A stretch of DNA of 64,000 nucleotides from Symbiodinium sp. CCMP2592 (lineage: Eukaryota; Sar; Dinophyceae; Suessiales; Symbiodiniaceae). The DNA is taken from contig CAJNDT010000007.1 of the NCBI GenBank assembly GCA_905221615.1, positions 124,001 to 188,000 on the forward strand, written 5' to 3'. How positions within the stretch are numbered: the first letter of the stretch is position 1; every line of letters starts with the position of its first letter. The notes beneath the pieces were generated by a model that was not told the DNA's origin, did no database searches, and saw only the letters and a program-made list of their open reading frames with translations. A program made the translations under genes and the position numbers. Below, in pieces: positions 29,889 to 40,741 of this stretch.

Positions 29889-31790
29889 CTCCCACATCAT
29901 CTGTGACTTGAGGCATGCCTTGGATTCTGCTGGAAAGGGCCGAGCAGCTCTGCGATGCGGCTTGCCGTGTTTCGGCACTTTGCTAGCCAGGTCCGGTGCT
30001 ATCGGGCTAGTGCGGGAACCTGTAGTCTCGGTTTGAGGTTGTGGCTATAGAGATGAAACTGCAGCAGAATCTTGGTTGCGATCGAGGCAACCACACGGCT
30101 CTGCCTTTCCGAGCGCACTGGAGCGTACTGATACCCAGGATTTGTGGATTCCCGACAGGGCTGACGCTCCCGAAAGTCACCAGAGTCAAAGTATTCTGCT
30201 GCCTCCTGGCTTGCGAGAAATATCGAGAACGCTTCTCCAGCGGCGCACCATCCCACTGTCAGCTCCAAGCACGATCGATTTAGGTAAGACTCGGACTTAC
30301 CCGGTTGGTTTTCAAGCAGATTCAAACCAGCCCCTCTGCAATCCAGGGGAGCCTGCAGCGGCGCTATCTGAGAACGCATTTTGCGAGTGGCTTGGCTTTC
30401 GTTCTACATCTCTCCAGTTTTCCAGCCTATGGTTGCAACAGCTTGCTGTTCCCATCAGAGTAAACATGATTTCTGCATGCCCCGCCAAGCCCTGGTACTC
30501 ACACTTCAACTAAGGATTTACAGAGTTTTTCCGAACCTTGAGCGGCTGCATCTGGACATGCTCCCAAGCCTGCTGCCTCCACTGTGCCTCTCGAAATTTG
30601 TCACTTTGCCGCCAATTTCATGGTTATGTTATCGCCTCTGGAGAAGGCCGCTCCTCAGGAAATCAAGAGCAAGAACAGAAAGGCAGAAGTTGCCTAGGGG
30701 TTCGGTCCCTCTCAACTTTCATGCTAGTCCGTTCCAGTGATGACTTGTTCAAGGTGGCTTTGCCTGATTTTCGCATCAGCTTTCACGAAGTTCCAGGCCA
30801 GGTAGCACCATTTTCGCGTACCTAAAGCAGTGACTGATGCTGCGGCATCTTTCGTGAAGTGACGGCCGTGAGAGCACCATGTATGCAGCCAGGCACAGCT
30901 CATGGAGAGGGGGTGGAGGGTAGTTACTTTCTTGAGCCTCAGCTGCAGCCCAGCCTGCCCGAACCAAGTGTTGGGTTAGGTGTTCGCCGGCCGGAACTGC
31001 TCAAGCGTTTGAGAGTCTGCGTGAATGTTTCTGTCGCGGCGATCCGAATGGCAGATGTTTTGGTTTTGTTCTTGGAGATTTCCACTCTTCTTGGAAGTGT
31101 TTGGGCGACCAACCCCGCCCGTCGTCCGTCGTGCATTGGGGCAGCTCCCCCTTCCGAAGCCGGAAGAGGCTCTCAGAGCTCTGAGGCCGCCAACCTGCTG
31201 ACGATGCCCTTCGCCGGCGAAGGCCTCTTAGGTCGCGATGAGCGGAGTGCCCAAAAGCTCATTCCCAAAAGCCGCACCCATCTTCACGTGCGAGCATCGT
31301 CATGCTGCACATAAACACCATTGGGGAAGGAAGCAAGAAGGAAGGGACTAAGCACCCTGCTGTGCTTACTCGTGATCGAATCTCTGCAGGCGGCGTCTTC
31401 CAAAGGCTCGTTCGCCTCCAGATGGATGCTCTCGCCGGATTGTCCGGAGGCAAAACCGCGCGGGTTATCGGGTGTTCGCATTAGCATTGAACTCATGATG
31501 CACATCACTGCCCTCACATGCAGGGCCGTACGTTGCCACTTTGAGGTAGTGTCTCTTCCAAGGGTTTGGAACCGAGCAGGTGCGCTCCTGCACATGGCCA
31601 CTGCCCTGCGCGGAGCACGCGCCTTGAGGCGCCTGGGTACCATCTCGGCACCGTGCCCTGGTCGGCATGGCTGTGAGCTTGATGAGCACCAGCCCATTCT
31701 GTGTTCGCACCATACTGCACAGCATCAGTGACGACATTGGGTGGGAGCACGATGCAAGACAAAACACGAAAGAGAAAGATACAGAGATAC

Positions 31791-31846
31791 ACTCGCCCTG
31801 GCTCCCTCCTACATACATGCAGAGCTCTACTCGCCCTGGCTCCCTC
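31791..31846. repeat. 18-bp direct repeat, period 38
   Basis: ACTCGCCCTGGCTCCCTC occurs at 31791-31808 and 31829-31846, with a third, degenerate copy (CTCGCCCTAGC) near 31869. Local duplication of unknown meaning. Confidence 0.85.
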
Positions 31847-34800
31847 TTCCAGGAAACGGACCGCACACCTCGCCCTAGCACCGAACTAACTGGAGGTTTG
31901 GACATGTCATGGCACAGACTGCAGGGTCCCACGGGAGCTATAGAGTGCCAGGGTGCAGTGCGTGCTGGTAGGCACAGGCGTTTCGCCATCGTTTCCAACA
32001 GGATGTGTGCACAGGGAAGCGCAACACCACGCAGTTTAGCCCCTGAGAAGGGACAGGCAGAGAACAACCAGGTATTACAGACCAGAGTGCATGCTCAAAT
32101 TGGGAAAGGGGGAGGACAGTTTGCTGTGGGGGGCTGCCGAGCGGCGCGTGGGTTCCTGCCACTGAATTTATGATCCACTCAGTGATCCATGCAGCCATGA
32201 TATAGTTTACATTGCAGAAGCCCCGCGCGGAATGAGCACAACCAGAAACCAAGCAATCAAGACAGCAAACAAGTCCAGGCTGCAAGGGAGGTAGTCCTCA
32301 AGCGGGCACGTTGTCACTCCCGGTCCCCTGCCACAGGGAGACGAAGAGACCTCCGTAATTCCAAAAGGCACCTTAAGCGGGGCCTGGCGGTCAATTGGGA
32401 GTGCTCTATCTCTCTGAGGTCAAGTTGCAACAGTTGTCTCTGCTAGGTCACGTTTTCAGACGACCTTTGACCCATCCAGCCAGGGTTCTCTCTTACGATC
32501 GTATTCTACAGCCGCAAGCATGAGGAGGCCCGTATAGACAAGAAGATATAAAGGGAACGCCAAAGTTCTAAAGTTAGCTATGATCATCACTCACGACCAT
32601 TACTTCGGGGCGAGAGCAGGTGTGGGGAACGTGAAATCAAATCTAAGCTGTTAGAGGTGTAGCAAAACAGGCTATTCAGTGTGTCCGTAGTTGTTGGCGT
32701 CGCCCACGGGATGCCGGTGCCCCACGGCAGTAAAAAAGGGGCCTGGTGGTGCCCTACCGCCTGCCAGGAAAACAAGCTGGCAGCGGGCTGCACGCATATT
32801 TCTTGCCGGCAGACCAAGTTATCGACCGCTTTTCAGAGCTTCTGCGCATTTGCCAAAGACGCACCTATCCAATTTCAAGCGAATTGGCTTCAGAAAATCG
32901 TTGCAGCTCTCCAGAACACTGACTCCTAAGCAGTGTAGGACATGGACCAGAGTTTTTGTTTGTTTCTTGTGTGAGTGTATGTGTGAGCATATGCATGTGT
33001 GGGTTGAGGGCCCCCACCCCAAACCCAAGACATGCTTCAGGCCCACAGAACGACAGAGAAGTCTTACACTTACACGCACAAGCGACAGGCGAATGCATTG
33101 AGTATTTTCCTGACGTTTGAACTTTTCTGTCCCAATCATGCAGTGAGGATGCTTCGTTTGCTGGATCCAGCCGCTCGACGGCGGGAACGAAGGAACAGTG
33201 AGACTAAAGGACAGCTCGGAAAGTGCCAAAGCAAGTGTTGCAAGGGATGAGGAACCTCGCGTGCGTTTGCTGGGAACTGCTTCTGCAGCAAAGGCGAGCG
33301 AAGCTTTCCAGCTGGAGGAGGTGGTAATAGCCATGGGTCTGGAGGATGCTCCCGACTTCTGCTCGCATCACAATCGGGGTGCACGAAGTTCGACCGAAAC
33401 TTGCATTCCAACTGTAACTGGGAAGGATTCCCTCGGCCTGTTCACCTTCATGCTGCCACTGACCCAGTTGGAGAAGAGATGCAGTATCCGGAGGCCTTGG
33501 GCGGAAGCTCACACGGATTCGCTTCTGGCTTGGAGTCGCCAGGTTGGGCATACACTTGCAAGCTCCGGATGCCCTGATCAAGCCACCAGAGGCATGTCTT
33601 TGCTTGCGTGCTTCGTCGACTTTCAGTCGCAACCTGCCTAGTTTCTGGAAACAGAACCCGTGGGGCCAGGAAGTTGAAAACTTCCTGTGCGCTGGCTTCT
33701 ACAGCTTGGCCAAGGACTTGCCATGCTTTCTCATCAGGCCGCGTCTAACGAGATATAGATGACAGGACTGTCTCGCACCGGATGCTTTCCTGAACTTCTC
33801 GCAAAGCCAGGACTGTGTTTTCCCCCTTTGGCCTTTGGACAATTGTCTTCAGATTAGGTAAATCGCCGAAGCCTTTGGTCTGACCACCCAAGACTCCGTG
33901 TGCAAAGGTGCAGTAAGGTCGACCCTGCAAAAAGCACGGCGAGGTTATAACAGCCAAGTGAACCGTGAAAGTTCCGTCCTCGTGCGTGGGCAGGAGCAGC
34001 TGGTTGAGACGGTGGCATCGCTGCATTGGCTGATTCCAACACTGCCGCACCCGTGATCTAGTTTTCGGTTGCGCAGTGTTAATTGCTGTGGACGTGTTCG
34101 GTGACGGCGCTGCATCAGACCACTCCGGACAAATGCGCCTCGCATTGGACCAGCTCCCCTAGAGCCGCCACAGAGGTTCAACCAGCATGGCGAAATGTCT
34201 GCAAACATTGTTGATGGTAGCTGGCAGCCGCTCTCGGAGGAGAGGTCAACGACCTTACAATTCACAAGCTGTGCCGATAGATCCGCAACAATCGAAGCTT
34301 TCCAGATGCAGGTTATCTTCCAGCTTCCCTACCTGGACGAGCACTTCTTCGGCAAATTTCCTGCAGTTCATCACTTGTCCTGGAGCTCGGAGATGGCCCG
34401 TCTTGGGAACTCTTGGGCTCAAGATGGGGAAAGCCCAAGCCCAGTCATCTTTGCTTCCGTGTATCCTGGATTCCCGTGCCACGTCCTTTCATCCTGACAA
34501 GGTCTGGACATGGCCAACTACGGTCCAGATAAGGTGGCAGGCACTACCCCCATGGATCAGCCCCTGAGACTGAGACTGGCATGTGTTATGTCTGCGCGGA
34601 GCACGGAAGCGCTTCATGTTGACAGAACGTGGGTTGCGCCGAGGCCAATGAAAAAGATGGAGGCGCAGCCCATTGTTCCAACATGACACTGCAAAAAACT
34701 GTGTGAGCCAATAGCTATAGCAGTGCTTCTGGTATCAGAATTACTTTAGTATGGCGGCCTACAGCTGCAGGCCTTAGCAGAACTCCGGCCGATGGGCACG

Positions 34801-35105
34801 CTCATCTCGGGCCCGCTGCGTCGGAAGCATTTCAGTGCTTGTCAGAATTAAGGTTTTGGTCGTAGCAGCGGTAGTTTTGTTGCACGGGATACGCGGGGAT
34901 GAAGGCTGTCCTTTCTGCATTCTTTTTGAACTCTGTTGCCATCTCGACGGGCTTGGCATTTCGGATCATGGAGGAGTCTCCGTGTGGGCCATGGCATTGT
35001 TGGCTGTGGACATGCCTCACATATCTGTCAACCTCGCGGCCCTCATCCCCAATTCCTGTTCCCGCCATCGTAGAATCTGCATGCAATCCCTTTTTGTGCT
35101 GAGTG

Positions 35106-36593
35106 ATGGCCTCCCTTTGTGCGCTCTCAGTGCAGCTGGTCGGGCACTGCGAGGAGCCGACGACACAGTACGGCTTCCTAAGCTCGAGCCAAAGGTGCAC
35201 ATCCGACTTGCCGTGCACACCCGGGCCGGCCTATTACGGAAGGAGGGAGCCGGAGCCCGCTTACCGCGTGGCCCTCGGTGATGCGAGCTTCAGGTCGGGT
35301 TTGAGTCGCTTGGAGGGACTGAAAACGGCCGCCGAAGGACCGGGCCCCGGAAGTTACGACACGCCGCGGCCGCAACGGCGCTCATTGCCATTGAGGTCGG
35401 CTGCTCGAACGAGGTCTCTTCGAGAACGCACGAGTCGCCAAGAAGAGACCGCCCTAGCCGTAGTCGACCTTTGTGCTTGCGGACGCAAGGCGGGGCAGGG
35501 CCATGGCGCCATCACAGCCAGCCTGGCTGTCCCGAAAGGCTCTGGAAAGCACGTGGTGCCACGAAAACGAATGAAAAGCCTCCTTGGCAATGAAACAGTG
35601 GCCTTCAGAGACAAGGCGGATGAAGTCTTTATGTGGATCGGCAGCAACTCACAAGAAGTACCTTCACCAAGGCGTCGTCTTCCGGGCAAAGTATCCGGAC
35701 GCACTTCTGCTTTCGCTTCAGGCACGGAGCGCCAGACCTCCACGCCGAGGGAGCGACAGGGTACGCCAAGTCCAGGTGACTATGCCACAGTGGGTTTTGC
35801 GGAGAAGCTCGCAGCACGCATGTGCGGACCAGGATCGAAAGTGCCCTTCGACAGCTCGCAGGACTCTGGGCGAGGTTCTCGGCATATCACTCGGAAGGGT
35901 GCCCCGCCCGGCCCGGGCAGCTACGAGTCAGGGCTGCAGAACTCCATGTCAATTCGATCTCCATCGCCTGATTTCTGCCGTGCGAAGCGCTTTGCAGGGC
36001 GGATGGCATGCAGTACGCCCGGGCCTGGCGATTACGAGGAGGCAGCGCATTCTGCTTGGCTGGATGAGGTCGCGACGCAGCCGCCTCTCTCAGTCGGCTC
36101 CACCCCTCCGCCCTTCGGAAGTCGCCAAGAGCGTTTCTGTGCTATCTCTACTACGCCCGATACGCCCGGAGAGGTGGAGGTAATCCCTCCCGATCCACTT
36201 CGGCGGCTCGATGTTATGACCAGGAGAGCACTTCGCCGGGCATATGAGGGAGTGGTGCGACGAGGTTCTCCCTCTCCTTGTGACTACGATCCTGTGATGC
36301 CATGGGAGCTGCCGATGTGGCGCATGCAACCTTACGACGAGGTCTTTGGCAGTACCGAGTCAAGGTGGCAAAGGAAGTCTGCTCCGAGCAGTCCAAGCCC
36401 AGGGCCCGGGTTCTACTCGCCTGCACCCTCTAGCCCGACGCCGCCAGTGCATGACTTTGGCTTGCCAGTCGCCAGGTTTCTTGATTCTCCTTGCGACATG
36501 ATCAAGGAAGAGGCTTCCGATGATGCCCCGGATTTCCTCGTGGAAGGAGCCAGCCCAAGACGAAGACTGCGGGATGTTTTGAGACACCTGTAG
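35106..36593 (+). CDS. STPGR/SHIPPO-repeat protein (flagellar or microtubule-associated)
   Basis: About 495 aa from the ATG at 35106, in a single uninterrupted exon ending in TAG. Seven Pro-Gly-rich motifs of the sperm-tail PG-rich repeat type are spread along it: TPGPAYY (about residue 38), GPGPGSYD (78), TPSPGDY (220), PPGPGSYE (267), STPGPGDYE (303), SPSPCDYD (388) and SPSPGPGFY (430). Between them are basic, low-complexity linkers; the C-terminus is acidic then Arg-rich. Members of this family (ODF3/CIMAP-type) associate with axonemal or cortical microtubules, so a flagellar or cytoskeletal role is likely here. An additional 5' exon is possible because the first repeat starts only about 37 residues in. 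The exact function within the family cannot be told from sequence. Confidence 0.8.
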   Translation: MASLCALSVQLVGHCEEPTTQYGFLSSSQRCTSDLPCTPGPAYYGRREPEPAYRVALGDASFRSGLSRLEGLKTAAEGPGPGSYDTPRPQRRSLPLRSAARTRSLRERTSRQEETALAVVDLCACGRKAGQGHGAITASLAVPKGSGKHVVPRKRMKSLLGNETVAFRDKADEVFMWIGSNSQEVPSPRRRLPGKVSGRTSAFASGTERQTSTPRERQGTPSPGDYATVGFAEKLAARMCGPGSKVPFDSSQDSGRGSRHITRKGAPPGPGSYESGLQNSMSIRSPSPDFCRAKRFAGRMACSTPGPGDYEEAAHSAWLDEVATQPPLSVGSTPPPFGSRQERFCAISTTPDTPGEVEVIPPDPLRRLDVMTRRALRRAYEGVVRRGSPSPCDYDPVMPWELPMWRMQPYDEVFGSTESRWQRKSAPSSPSPGPGFYSPAPSSPTPPVHDFGLPVARFLDSPCDMIKEEASDDAPDFLVEGASPRRRLRDVLRHL

Positions 36594-39500
36594 CTTGAAT
36601 GTTTGATGCTGAAGGCCTAAAGGCCTTGGACGCTGTTTCGGGCTTCTGGGTGCACGCATTCAGAGTTGCGTAATGTTGCGTAGCTGCTGGCCACTCTGTC
36701 GGGCTGAAGCCGAAGATGTAGCAATCATGAATTGGGCATCACCAACAAAATCGCACAGGGCTGAGCCCGCAAGCCCGAAACAATCTGATTCCGATTACTT
36801 GGCCTTATGTACACCTAGCAGCCTCAACACGAGCGGCTGGGTCACGGGCTGAAGTACTGGCAAAAAGGATGTTCACCCTCTGGCCGAGCAGGCTGTGGTT
36901 TGCGCGTAGATGACGTTATAGCAGAGATTGTGATGAGTCAGAGGTTTGTCACTTCACCCTTGCCCGGTGGAGTCCGAGTGTAAGAGTAGACATACCGCGA
37001 ACAATCTGCCTTCAGTGTCTCTGGGGATCAAGATGAGTTCCAACTTGAGTACGTGCCTGTCTGATGCGTAGTCTGCCGTTCACTGTATTCCGCTGGACTG
37101 ATGTTTGTGCATCTTGTGTGAGCTTTCCACCCAAGCCGTCGAAGAGCAGGTGGCCGCAGAATCACAGGCAGTTAGGCTGAAGGACACAAGAACTCACCAG
37201 CTCAGGTAAGCGGAAATTCTGCGGAAGCAGCTGCTGATTGTTTTTGGTGCTTTGCTTCCTGAGATGGATCAAGGCTGCGCCCCGTCTCTTTGGGTACTTG
37301 GCCAGGGCATGCAAGGGCCTCGGTACCCGCGTTGAGTTTGGCACGGGGACCTTGTGAAAGCGATGATATGTATCCCTTTGCTATTCATCCATGGCCCTCG
37401 GTGCTGCATCCATGCAGGGGATGTCTGTCGAGAAAGCATGCACGCATGAAAGGAAACTTCGGCGACGCGATCGGTGACTTTGCCTTGGCTTCGCGTCTGC
37501 ATGTCACCTGAGCTGAGCTTCGTGGTGCCCACCATGGTCTGTTGGATAATTTGAGCCGTCCCTGCCCTCTGTGCAAAACCAAGTCGTTCCTATGTAATTA
37601 CGTAGACCGGCATGATTTCCTGTCACCAGGCATATGTTCCAGTCGCCGGGCGTCACCATGAAGATGACTCTTGGCATCCCTTGGCTGAGCTTCGAGAGAG
37701 TGCTTGCCGGATTAGTTCTTCCACGCGAGGTTTGTGTGTAGGAATAGGAGTCCTTCGTACATAGATTCTTGGCTCGTGCAGCAGCAGTGATGAGGGCTGG
37801 CAGCGGTTTTCGTTCGAGACTTGCCGAACTCGAGATCAGAAGCATGAAGATCTGCTGACTGCCTGCTTGCATGTGGTGGAGGCTTTGGACCAACCTCCTC
37901 ATTGCACATGCTCCTCTGTGTTGCAACCCAAGGCTACACGTCGTTGAAGGCTTGTCGAACTGGAGACGTGAGATGGGTTTTCATGCTTTCTGACAGCCAG
38001 CCCTTCGCGCCTTTTCCCTGAGCTTGGGTATGGACGTGGTAAAGGCGGCTGTGTCGGTTCGTGCGAACAGAGCTAGTCGATGCAGATTCCTTGCCCAAGC
38101 CGTATCTTGTTGGCCGTCGCGAGGCCTTTCAAAACGAAGGGCCATTCAATGGAAAGTGGTGAACAGGGGAGATGGCGGTGCCTCCCGAATACCCAGCAGT
38201 TTAGTGTCGTCAGCCGACTCGGCGCCTCCGAGCAGGCAGAGTGCATGATAGTAGAGTGCACCATTGACTGCTCCGAAGGTGCAGTTTTTCAGGGTGCAAG
38301 CACTACCCACACCTACGTGCGCCTTATGCTGCCGCTGGTGCTGTCCTTCGGCATCTGCACTAGAAAGCATGCAAGCGGGGTTACCCTTCTTTTGCCTTAG
38401 CATGAACCATGCAGAGTTCAAACTGCACCATGGAGTTGAGAGCACAGGCATTGTTTTCGAGGAAGCGTGTTCATGCGTGTGCAACTGCATAGTGTAGCTG
38501 CCGATTAAGCCCAGCACAGACGACTCGTCGGGCAAGGAGGAACAGAGCAAAATGCCGTGTGAAGCCATGGCAGGAATGGACCTGGGCGACGTTTAAGTGC
38601 TTGTGGTCTTCCCTTTCCATGTCTGGGCCCCTGCACAGCAAAGGCTCGAACCAAAAACGGCCAGCTTGGCAAGTCTTAAACTGCTTGTGAATGATGTAAG
38701 AGATGGTTGACCTGTGTTGAGGTCGTCGAATGCCTGGCAGTGCCTCAGTGAACAGCCGTGTGTTCGTATGTGTACATGCATATATGCATTCGCACGAAGG
38801 CAAAACATTGCCCGGTCCCGAACTCTTGCCCTAGCCACGAGGCTTCCGTCTACTTTTCTCTGCAAATTGGAAGATCGATTCGCCGATGAAGCTGGGGCTA
38901 GTCTTTGCTTGTAGGTTTAGTGTGCATGTTGCTGAGGCGAAACATGTCTCAGGGAATACAGCAGCCACGGGTTGCAGACAAAGCCGCAGGCGCCGTGCAT
39001 TTCCACATCGTGTTATGTTTCGTCCATCCGCGGTTCCAATCGCCCTTTGCAAGTTGACTGCATAGCTCGCAAACGCTCGTGCCGGCCTGGCATTCAACAC
39101 AAGCGAGGTGAAAGTGATTTGCAGACATCTCGTACGCTATTTGGCGATTGCCGTGCCTAGCATCCATGCAAATTGGAGAAAGTGCGCTGTCACCACATGT
39201 CTGCTGTCGGCAGACCGCAACGCGATGCACCATCTGTATAGGAAGATACGAGCAGCTTTGCTTTCCGCGTTTCTGCGGTCGCAATGTTCCGGTCGTGCTA
39301 AAGCATGACCTTGTTGCGAAGCAGTCGGGAAAGGCTGTGAAGCCGAGCAGGTCAATGCGGCCAAGATGCCTTTGCATGGCTCGGCGGCTGCAGGCGTTCA
39401 GCCGTCTCTCCAATCTAGAGAGCAGAGGTCTGACATGGCGTAGATCCTGGAGGCAGACCGTCTAGCACCGCCCAGTCCTTCCTGGAGTTACAAGTAGCAT

Positions 39501-40306
39501 CCCGCACTCCAGGAGCCTTTGGCGCTAACAAGGATGCAAACAAGGGCACCAGCTCGAAACTTGGAGCTGTGGTGCTACTGTGGAAGGACGAAATGACGAA
39601 ATCTTGCATCACTTTCAGCAGCGTCGTTTAATGATTCCCCGCCCCCCCTTTTTAGCATTGGCTCTGTCAGGCTCGAGACCAGATTTGTTCCAATGGCCGA
39701 AATCTTGCACCGGTCATGTAGTCCCAGCTGCCAATGTTCAGTTCGGGATGAGGGGCTTGATGCCTTATTCGTTTGAAGTATGCATGTGCGGGTGGTGCAA
39801 GATTTCGTCCATCCACCGTATGTCATGTGATCGACGGGGCTGAGTTTATGTATGTGCTTGAGATGGATATGATATGCGGAAGCCTGAGCCTAGTAGTCGA
39901 GTAGGTAACCTTTAACCTTCTTTGGGTGGTATAGTCCCATATAGCCCCTATATAATCCCTATATAACCAAAAGGTTAACCTTTAGTTCCCAATGATACCC
40001 GACAAGTAGGTGAAGGTGCTTTGCCTAGCTCATGATGTGCTCTTACTTCTGCTCAAGGCTTCAAGCTGGCGCGGTGGAAAGGACGCAAAACAGTATAGTC
40101 TGGCTTCATGGTTACACAGCAGGACGCAATGTATGAAGGTTTTTGACCCCATGTGAACAAACATCAATCAGCGATCTTGCTTCGATAAAAATTGATTTCT
40201 GGCAAGTTCGCCTTCGACCGATGGCAAGGGTGACTTCGCGGCGTCAAAATTCTACGCGCAGCCTGAGTGTCACTCGGATGCATTCACCAATGATTTCCCT
40301 TATGTT
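36594..40306. other. Gene-poor stretch, no recognisable gene
   Basis: The region after the STPGR-protein stop contains only short, conflicting ORFs. An imperfect inverted repeat lies at 39913-39978. Confidence 0.45.
39913..39978. repeat. Imperfect inverted repeat
   Basis: TTAACCTTCTTTGG (39913-39926) and CCAAAAGGTTAA (39967-39978) pair with two unpaired bases, separated by an AT-rich spacer containing CCCATATAGCCCCTATATAA. Could be a tiny palindromic element; no target duplication recognised. Confidence 0.5.
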
Positions 40307-40741
40307 GTGGTCTCGACGCATCTCGTTAGCAAACTGTGGCCTCGCCCCTGTCCTTCCGAGGAGTCTGCCAATCTCCCGAAACACTCTCGGAAGTTGTTTG
40401 ACCGATCTTTTCCGTGTGCTTGGGATGGTGCTCGGCGTCCAGGGTGTGCTGCGGAGTGCGCTTGTGGCTGGACAGAGCGGTGCCATCCGAGCTTTGTGTT
40501 TGTCCTAGACAACACTACCGGCAGCGGTAGACACGGGCAATTGGTGGATGTCGGCGTATGCGGCATGGACTTTCGAGTTCCGGTGCTTGTGTCGCTGCTG
40601 CTGCCGGTCCTGCTTCTGACCTGCCTGATCTCCGTGCGCCGAATCATGACGGATGCCGTGTACTCTGAGCTGAAGCTCTTTGATCGGGAAAGCCGTCGGA
40701 TGGATGATCTCTGCAACAAAAAGCTCTTTAAGTTCTTTTGA
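40307..40741 (+). CDS. Possible terminal exon of a single-pass membrane protein
   Basis: The open frame ends at TGA 40739-40741. It encodes a Cys-rich segment (residues about 35-60, C-x10-C-x3-C-x-C-x5-C), then a hydrophobic stretch VPVLVSLLLPVLLLTCLISV (about 93-112) followed at once by charged, helix-prone residues (RRIMTDAVYSELKLFDRESR). This order is what an extracellular domain, membrane anchor and short cytoplasmic tail would give. No family is recognised, the start (GTG/ATG context) is not convincing, and upstream exons would be required. It may be spurious. Confidence 0.3.
   Translation: MVSTHLVSKLWPRPCPSEESANLPKHSRKLFDRSFPCAWDGARRPGCAAECACGWTERCHPSFVFVLDNTTGSGRHGQLVDVGVCGMDFRVPVLVSLLLPVLLLTCLISVRRIMTDAVYSELKLFDRESRRMDDLCNKKLFKFF

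Larger units (their letters stand above)
26800..35100. other. Gene-poor stretch, no recognisable gene
   Basis: ORFs up to about 200 aa exist on both strands, but none shows recognisable motifs, repeats of coding character or consistent acceptor/donor chains. Landmarks are T homopolymers (about 27411-27436), a TATG tract (about 27706-27741), a 10-bp hairpin (29857-29888) and an 18-bp direct repeat (31791-31846). Confidence 0.45.
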
